This document shows, piece by piece, positions 6,352 to 9,456 of a stretch of DNA of 9,456 bases. Source of the DNA: Clostridiaceae bacterium (lineage in GTDB: Bacteria; Bacillota; Clostridia; Oscillospirales; Acutalibacteraceae); NCBI GenBank assembly GCA_016292575.1, contig JAEDIH010000071.1:1-9456 (forward strand), given 5' to 3'. Under the pieces are notes generated by a model, which saw only the letters and a list, made by a program, of their open reading frames with translations, made no database searches and was not told the origin of the DNA. Both the position numbers and the translations under genes were made by a program. Position 1 is the first letter of the stretch, and every line of letters begins with the position of its first letter.

Positions 6352-6358
6352 AGGCAAA

Positions 6359-6393
6359 CCAAGAACCCGACTCGTTCTGAGTCGGGTTCTTGG
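6359..6393. repeat. 15-bp perfect inverted repeat
   Basis: The arm CCAAGAACCCGACTC (6359-6373) is perfectly complementary to GAGTCGGGTTCTTGG (6379-6393) around a 5-base loop GTTCT. It lies between the convergent metallophosphoesterase and UspA-like genes. Neither side has a clean T-run (GGTTTGCC leftward, CAGAGAG rightward), so it is not a textbook terminator, although it may assist one. It could be a dispersed palindromic element. Confidence 0.85.
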
Positions 6394-6409
6394 CAGAGAG
6401 AAAAAAATG

Positions 6410-6438
6410 AAAAAACAAACGTGGCAGCCTATACTGCC
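6410..6438 (-). terminator. Terminator of the UspA-like gene
   Basis: Read leftward, GGCAG (6438-6434) pairs with CTGCC (6427-6423) around a TATAGG loop. AC, GTTTG and a run of six T (6415-6410) follow, then CA and seven more T. The stem is short (5 bp) but the T tract is strong, and it lies about 30 bases past the stop codon. Confidence 0.6.
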
Positions 6439-6466
6439 GGGGAGAGTTTGTGGAAGCTGTCAAAAA

Positions 6467-6892
6467 TCAGTGATGTACGCTCCGGTTTTCCTCAAAGGGA
6501 AGCATATTGTAAATACGCTTATCCTTATCGACCATGCTTATCGGCGTTTCCGGAACAAGAAGATGTATCAGGGAAATGAAGTTGTTGCTGTTTTCTCCGG
6601 GGAAACCGACAACAAGCAGGAGAGGCTTTGTTTTTGCCATATGAGCGGCAATGGTAAGGTCGGGATCATCGCTGAAGTAGACCGCCATTTCGCCCTTGGC
6701 CTTTTGAACCGATTGAAAAAGGGTATCAAGCATTTGGGGGCAATCCTTTTGCGTTCCGCCGTTAAGGGGAAGAACCGTGATGACCTGAAGCTCCGCATCG
6801 TTTTTTGCGGCAAGGACCCTGCCGGCCTCGATGAGGTTTTTGGAGCTTTCCTGCGGCGTTACGCAAACGAGAACGTTGTTTCGTTCGTTCAT
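6467..6892 (-). CDS. Universal stress protein (UspA-like) family protein
   Basis: A 141-residue cytosolic protein with the Usp-type alpha/beta fold. The first strand, VLVCVTPQESS (7-17), is followed by a helix (KNLIEAGRVLAAKNDAEL), the strand LQVITVLP (35-42), and a late strand plus loop LLLVVGFPGENSNNFI (91-106) at the place of the nucleotide-binding G-x-x-G loop. The VLVCVTPQ-S-x-x-LI-x-x-G pattern also recalls the Usp domain of KdpD. The match to the GxxG motif is loose, so ATP binding is uncertain. ATG 6892 has AGGAGG seven bases upstream (6900-6905), an unusually strong site. A long frame on the opposite strand (6407-6907) covers the same bases but has no ribosome binding site or recognisable domain. 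Confidence 0.82.
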   Translation of the reverse strand: MNERNNVLVCVTPQESSKNLIEAGRVLAAKNDAELQVITVLPLNGGTQKDCPQMLDTLFQSVQKAKGEMAVYFSDDPDLTIAAHMAKTKPLLLVVGFPGENSNNFISLIHLLVPETPISMVDKDKRIYNMLPFEENRSVHH

Positions 6893-6906
6893 GTAACCAC
6901 CTCCTG

Positions 6907-7089
6907 ATTACAGTTATATGATATCTTGGATACCTAAATACAACTTAAAACGAAAAAAGTTTTTGCCATTTTGCTTTATAAAGCTTGGTTGGAAAAATTT
7001 TGTCCTCTTTTGCTTGGTGAGTTCAGTATACGGGTGTTAACTCAAATTAACTTAAAGGTGGGGGTAAAAAATCCGCTGCCGTGACGGTG
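6907..7089. other. Intergenic region between divergent genes
   Basis: No gene is seen in the AT-rich stretch between the UspA-like gene (leftward) and the toxin-antitoxin pair (rightward). Possible leftward -10 boxes (TATAAC at 6918-6913, TATACT at 7030-7025) lack good -35 partners. A small dyad GTTAA/TTAAC (7036-7040 with 7047-7051) is present. Confidence 0.5.
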
Positions 7090-7118
7090 TTGACAACGGC
7101 GTGATTGTCAATTATAAT
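7090..7118 (+). promoter_or_regulatory. Consensus promoter with internal operator for the toxin-antitoxin operon
   Basis: TTGACA (7090-7095) and TATAAT (7113-7118) are both perfect and separated by the ideal 17 bases. An inverted repeat, TTGACAA (7090-7096) and TTGTCAA (7105-7111), covers the -35 and most of the spacer. That is the expected place for a repressor site, and antitoxins or toxin-antitoxin complexes commonly repress their own operons. Part of the left arm is also the -35 box, so chance contributes to the dyad. Confidence 0.85.
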
Positions 7119-7148
7119 TAAGACATAATAATGAAAGGGGTTTTCATA

Positions 7149-7370
7149 ATGAGCGAAATAGAAATGGCAAGGCAGCTGCTTGATAATGTTCCGGTCAGCA
7201 AACTCGGCTATGTTATTGCATATTTGCAGGGTATTACGGCAGATGAGGCTTCTGATGACAGATTTTGCGAAAAGCTTCTAAATGATTATAGAAATGACCC
7301 CGAAAGGGGCGAATATGTGTCATTTGAGGAAATGGCAAAAATGAGCGGAGTAGACATCAATGGATTATAA
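7149..7370 (+). CDS. RelB-type antitoxin of a type II toxin-antitoxin pair
   Basis: A 73-residue acidic protein, MSEIEMARQLLDNVPVSKLG at its start, then YVIAYLQGITADEASDD and a C-terminal SFEEMAKMSGVD (58-69). It lies directly before and overlaps a RelE-like toxin gene by 11 bases, the usual order and coupling for antitoxin and toxin. The family call rests on this context and on general likeness to small clostridial RelB-like antitoxins; a DNA-binding motif is not obvious, though the N-terminus may dimerise and bind DNA. The start at 7149 is preferred because AAAGGGG (7134-7140) is correctly spaced. An in-frame ATG at 7131 has no ribosome binding site of its own. Confidence 0.78.
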   Translation: MSEIEMARQLLDNVPVSKLGYVIAYLQGITADEASDDRFCEKLLNDYRNDPERGEYVSFEEMAKMSGVDINGL

Positions 7371-7611
7371 AATATTGTTCGATAAACCTGCTCAAAAGTT
7401 TTTGTTGAAGCAACCTCAAGACCAAAGAAAGAGGCTGCTTTCTGCAATCGGTAATCTGCCTCACTCGGGAGATATAAAAGCAATGCAGGGCTTTCCCGGC
7501 TGTTTTCGTTTGCGTGTTGGAAGTTACCGCATAATTTTTTCGGTTGACAACACTGTGCTGACTGTTTGCGTCATTAATATCGGCAACCGGGGAGATATCT
7601 ATAAAAAATAA
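7360..7611 (+). CDS. RelE/ParE-superfamily toxin
   Basis: An 83-residue basic protein with the RelE-type fold signature: N-terminal YKILFDKPAQKFLLKQP, a helix around DQRKRLLSAIGNLP, then GCFRLRVGSYRIIFSVDN (47-64) and INIGNRGDIYKK (72-83). R50, R52, R57, R77 and Y81 fall where RelE toxins carry the basic and tyrosine residues used for ribosome-dependent mRNA cleavage; that activity is inferred from the family. Some superfamily members (ParE) instead target gyrase, but the R-x-R-x-G-x-Y-R-I and GxRxxxY ending favours the RelE side. The ATG lies inside the antitoxin gene, so translation is probably coupled. Confidence 0.88.
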   Translation: MDYKILFDKPAQKFLLKQPQDQRKRLLSAIGNLPHSGDIKAMQGFPGCFRLRVGSYRIIFSVDNTVLTVCVINIGNRGDIYKK

Positions 7612-7615
7612 CATT

Positions 7616-7645
7616 CGCCCGAGAAGAAAAACAGCTTTTCGGGCG
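7616..7645. terminator. Shared terminator between the toxin and the leftward XRE gene
   Basis: CGCCCGA (7616-7622) pairs perfectly with TCGGGCG (7639-7645). Rightward it is followed by GTTATTCTTTATT; leftward by AATGTTATTTTTT. It sits in the 51-base gap between convergent genes and probably works both ways. Confidence 0.75.
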
Positions 7646-7662
7646 GTTATTCTTTATTATCT

Positions 7663-7905
7663 TCATTCATTCAATAACTCATCGAGTGAAAGACCGGTCA
7701 CGGTGGAAAAAGTGCGCAGCTCAATATCAGTCACAAAGCGCTTTCCGCTTTCAATGCGCTGAACGGCGTTTTTGTCAATATCAAGTCCGGCTACCTGAAG
7801 CTTATCGGCAAGGGCACGCTGGGAAAGATTTTGCGCTGTCCGCCACGCAGCAAGGTTTTTTCCGCAAAGATTGTTGCACCCATCGGCTGTTTTGTTGATA
7901 AACAT
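7663..7905 (-). CDS. XRE-family HTH transcriptional regulator (first)
   Basis: An 80-residue protein that is essentially one DNA-binding domain. The helix-turn-helix spans about 15-72: LSQRALADKLQVAG (28-40) as the scanning helix, DKNAVQRIESGKRFVTD (44-60) as the recognition region, and the closing LSLDELL (72-78). This VQRIESGxRxVTDxEL form is common in small clostridial XRE regulators. No sensor domain is present. The ATG at 7905 is chosen because AGGGAG lies about 8 bases upstream; an in-frame ATG at 7941 would add 12 residues encoded by an operator-like palindrome and lacks a ribosome binding site. The paired operators in front of it suggest autoregulation or control by the neighbouring XRE protein. 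Confidence 0.9.
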   Translation of the reverse strand: MFINKTADGCNNLCGKNLAAWRTAQNLSQRALADKLQVAGLDIDKNAVQRIESGKRFVTDIELRTFSTVTGLSLDELLNE

Positions 7906-7920
7906 AAAAAAATCTCCCTT

Positions 7921-7996
7921 TTGACATTCACTACTTGTCAACGGGAAAATTATATGCTATAATCAAGCTGTTGTTTGACATTCACTGAATGTCAAA
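7921..7996 (-). promoter_or_regulatory. Promoter of the first XRE gene bracketed by two near-identical operators
   Basis: Operator 1 (7921-7941) and the core of operator 2 (7975-7995) are 21-base elements that agree at 18 positions, both beginning TTGACATTCACT and ending TGTCAA. Operator 2 is a perfect palindrome, with TTTGACATTCA (7974-7984) and TGAATGTCAAA (7986-7996) around one central C. Between them is a leftward TATAAT (7954-7949). Operator 1 covers the likely start of transcription and operator 2 covers the weak -35 (CAAACA). The centres are 54 bases apart, about five helical turns. Operator 2 also encodes the last residues and stop codon of the upstream XRE gene. A rightward TTGTCA-17-TATAAT (7935-7963) can also be read here but leads to no gene. 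Confidence 0.8.
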
Positions 7997-8221
7997 TTTC
8001 GGACGCCGGGGCTTTTTTGCCGTGTCTGTCAGGCAGAGGATATAATCGGTTGAAACATTGTAATAAAAGCTGAGCTTAATGAGGTGTCGAATGGGCAGCT
8101 CGTTTGCACCGCGTTCATAGCGTGCATACATTGTTTGCGAAGTTCCGAGATACTCGGCAACCTCCTGCTGAGTTTTGTCAAAATCCTCACGCAGGTCGCG
8201 CAAACGCTTCTGACAGTCCAT
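7982..8221 (-). CDS. XRE-family HTH transcriptional regulator (second)
   Basis: A 79-residue Cro/CI-type regulator. The helix-turn-helix spans about 6-62: TQQEVAEYLGTSQTMYARYE (17-36) carries the scanning and recognition helices, followed by LPIRHLIKLSFYYNVSTDYIL (42-62), which is typical of XRE proteins. The short C-terminus is basic and ends PKFDIQ, encoded by a palindromic operator. GAGGTG (8228-8233) is well spaced before the ATG at 8221; the start is firm. It is divergent from the secreted C39-like/ricin gene, with 118 bases between the starts, and is the best candidate regulator of that gene. It could also control the other XRE gene downstream. Confidence 0.92.
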   Translation of the reverse strand: MDCQKRLRDLREDFDKTQQEVAEYLGTSQTMYARYERGANELPIRHLIKLSFYYNVSTDYILCLTDTAKKPRRPKFDIQ

Positions 8222-8240
8222 TCTTCACACCTCACTGTTT

Positions 8241-8308
8241 TGTATACACACTAATTATATGTAATAAACAAATTTAATATTGACTTTAGTAAATAAGTTT
8301 ACTATAAT
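8241..8308. promoter_or_regulatory. Divergent promoter region with operator in the rightward promoter
   Basis: Rightward: TTGACT (8280-8285), 17 bases, TATAAT (8303-8308), a near-consensus promoter for the secreted protein. A perfect inverted repeat TAGTAAA TAAG TTTACTA (8287-8304) fills the spacer and touches the -10 box, a classic repressor position. Leftward: TATAAT (8259-8254) for the second XRE gene with only a poor -35 (CAATAT) abutting the rightward -35. A palindrome TGTATACA (8241-8248) lies at the leftward start of transcription. The two dyads are unlike each other and unlike the TTGACA-type operators at 7921-7996. Confidence 0.8.
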
Positions 8309-8339
8309 ATCTTCATTCTGAAAAAGGAGCGTGTTAAAA

Positions 8340-9456
8340 ATGAAAAATCGTGTCAAAAAATCAATTTCATTATTGCTTGCGGTAATTATGTTGATTTGTG
8401 CCGTGCCGATGACGGATATTAGTATCCGTGCAGGTGCAATTACATTTTCTCAATTAAATGATCCAAGTGTGTTTTTGAAGCAAGCCGGATCTAAAACATG
8501 TACACTTTGTGCAACCACCATGATGTTGAGAAGATATTCTATGTTAAGAGGTGATTCTAATTGGAACACAATTACGGAATCTTCTGTAAGATCACCTGGA
8601 TGGATTGATGGAACGGGTCTAAGATGGTCTTTCTCATATTCGAACTCATATGTAAGCTCAATATCTGTTGGTCATGGAACTCTGCCCGGAGGAAGTTCAA
8701 ATGCTTCTACTTTAATAGAAATGCTGAAGAAATGTCCTGAGGGAATTGTAATATATAATACTTCTGTCCCACACGCTGTACTATTAACAGATTATACCGA
8801 TGGAGTGTTTTACTGTGCAGATCCTTCTAGCAGTTATGTATCGGGAAGAATACCTTTAACATCATCATATAAAGTTAGAATTGATAATGTTACAGCTTAT
8901 TGGAAAGTAACATCTCCAGTTGTGCCGGGTCCAACTTCTGAACCATTTAATTACGCAGATCTTGGAAATGACTTTTATGCATATATTGGTCACCCTGATT
9001 TGTCTAAATTTGTAGCAGCTGTGAATAATAATGTACAATGTGAAGATGCAACAGCATATGACAATCAGACATGGCGATTTATCAGGCATGGTGATGGAAG
9101 TTATAGTGTTTTATCATATGATACTGGATATGCTATGGATGTGTCCAACTATTCAACAGAACCGGGAACAAATCTTCAAATGATGCCTTATGTTGATAAT
9201 GGTGCACAACGTTTTTATATATATGTAAAGGACGGCTACTTTTTTCTTAGGTGCTCATATTCAGACATATGGTTTGATGTCAACTATGATAATTTGAATG
9301 TGAAACTTGAAAAAGGTACAGGGTACCCAGCACAAAGATTCATAATTCAAAAATGTGATGTTAATGGGGAATTGCCTCAGAATTTGGGTGATGATTTTTA
9401 CGCATATATTGGTCACCCTGATTTGTCTAAATTTGTAGCAGCTGTGAATAATAATG
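8340..9456 (+). CDS. Secreted C39-like cysteine peptidase domain with ricin-type beta-trefoil modules (3' end outside window)
   Basis: A frame of 372 codons is still open at the right edge. Residues 1-32 look like a signal peptide (MKNRVKK, hydrophobic core, then RAGA). Residues about 38-190 have the layout of C39-like papain-fold peptidases: Q48-A-G-S-K-T-C54 with the likely catalytic Cys, then H145-A-V-L-L-T-D-Y and Y-C-A-D161-P supplying the His and Asp. After a Pro-rich linker (VVPGPTSEP, 194-202) comes a ricin-type beta-trefoil (about 209-338) with QTW (243-245), AMDV, QRF (290-292), WFDV and QRF (332-334) motifs, the usual marks of sugar-binding RICIN repeats. A second module starts at residue 350. 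ATG 8340 has AAGGAG ten bases upstream. Base composition is AT-rich compared with the left half of the window. The activity is inferred; it could be a peptidase, an amidase or an inactive relative. Confidence 0.85.
   Translation, partial: MKNRVKKSISLLLAVIMLICAVPMTDISIRAGAITFSQLNDPSVFLKQAGSKTCTLCATTMMLRRYSMLRGDSNWNTITESSVRSPGWIDGTGLRWSFSYSNSYVSSISVGHGTLPGGSSNASTLIEMLKKCPEGIVIYNTSVPHAVLLTDYTDGVFYCADPSSSYVSGRIPLTSSYKVRIDNVTAYWKVTSPVVPGPTSEPFNYADLGNDFYAYIGHPDLSKFVAAVNNNVQCEDATAYDNQTWRFIRHGDGSYSVLSYDTGYAMDVSNYSTEPGTNLQMMPYVDNGAQRFYIYVKDGYFFLRCSYSDIWFDVNYDNLNVKLEKGTGYPAQRFIIQKCDVNGELPQNLGDDFYAYIGHPDLSKFVAAVNNN
8970..9033 (+). repeat. Direct repeat, copy 1 (start of first trefoil module)
   Basis: These 64 bases recur at 9393-9456 with only two synonymous changes, both in the first 9 bases; the last 54 bases are identical. 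They encode DFYAYIGHPDLSKFVAAVNN and the start of the next residues. The distance is 423 bases, exactly 141 codons. Confidence 0.95.
9393..9456 (+). repeat. Direct repeat, copy 2 (start of second trefoil module, cut by window edge)
   Basis: This is the second copy of the 64-base unit, in frame with copy 1 and running to the last base of the window, so the true repeat may be longer. It shows that the protein has at least two beta-trefoil modules of about 141 residues. Confidence 0.95.

Noticed and set aside
6407..6907. Rightward frame of 166 codons across the UspA-like gene
   Set aside because: It has no ribosome binding site and no recognisable domain, and it mirrors a leftward gene with a strong AGGAGG site and a Usp-like fold.
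7066..7118. Dockerin-like D-x-D-x-N pattern when the promoter region is translated
   Set aside because: The frame is short, lacks a start and overlaps a perfect promoter, so the likeness is chance.
7906..7941. Upstream ATG (7941) for the first XRE gene
   Set aside because: The extra 12 residues would be encoded by operator 1 and the ribosome binding site of the ATG at 7905, and no ribosome binding site serves 7941.
7935..7963. Rightward promoter TTGTCA-17-TATAAT between the XRE genes
   Set aside because: The match is good but it leads only into antisense of the second XRE gene with no rightward frame; it is probably a by-product of the operator and the AT-rich -10. An antisense RNA cannot be excluded.

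Overview
The window looks like a chromosomal stretch from an anaerobic Gram-positive gut bacterium of the class Clostridia, with an Oscillospiraceae/Ruminococcaceae-like feel. This is an inference. It rests on a rubrerythrin, strong AGGAGG-type ribosome binding sites, sigma-A promoters with TATAAT boxes (often extended by TGC), T-tailed hairpin terminators, and the protein families present. No rRNA, tRNA, CRISPR array, transposase or phage structural gene was seen.

Left part (1-6900), moderate GC, housekeeping in character. It opens with the Cys-rich C-terminal tail of a truncated gene. A small heptamer tandem repeat follows, then a leftward rubrerythrin gene with its own terminator. Divergent from it is a three-gene operon (1223-4919): an alpha/beta hydrolase, a Mur ligase whose usual N-terminal UDP-binding domain appears replaced by membrane helices, and a D-Ala-D-Ala-type ligase. 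The ligase carries Gly/Ala/Lys-rich repeats both in its active-site loop region and at its C-terminus. The last two genes fit the making of D-Ala-D-Ala and its attachment to a peptidoglycan precursor. The operon has a leader of about 115 nt with two hairpins and ends in a strong terminator. A secreted calcineurin-like metallophosphoesterase follows with its own promoter and terminator. A leftward UspA-like gene lies after a 15-bp perfect inverted repeat.

Right part (7080-9456), accessory in character. It holds a RelB/RelE-type toxin-antitoxin pair behind a consensus promoter that contains an inverted repeat. Next are two small leftward XRE-family regulators, separated by a promoter bracketed by two near-identical operators. 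Divergent from the second regulator is an AT-rich gene for a secreted protein, open at the right edge, with a C39-like cysteine-peptidase domain followed by ricin-type beta-trefoil modules. Its promoter has a perfect inverted repeat exactly between the -35 and -10 boxes. The simplest reading is a regulated surface or secreted effector on a recently acquired segment.

The most unusual points are the membrane-fused Mur ligase without a recognisable UDP-binding domain, the Gly/Ala/Lys repeats in the ligase, the paired operators around the XRE promoter, and the duplicated trefoil module of the secreted protein.
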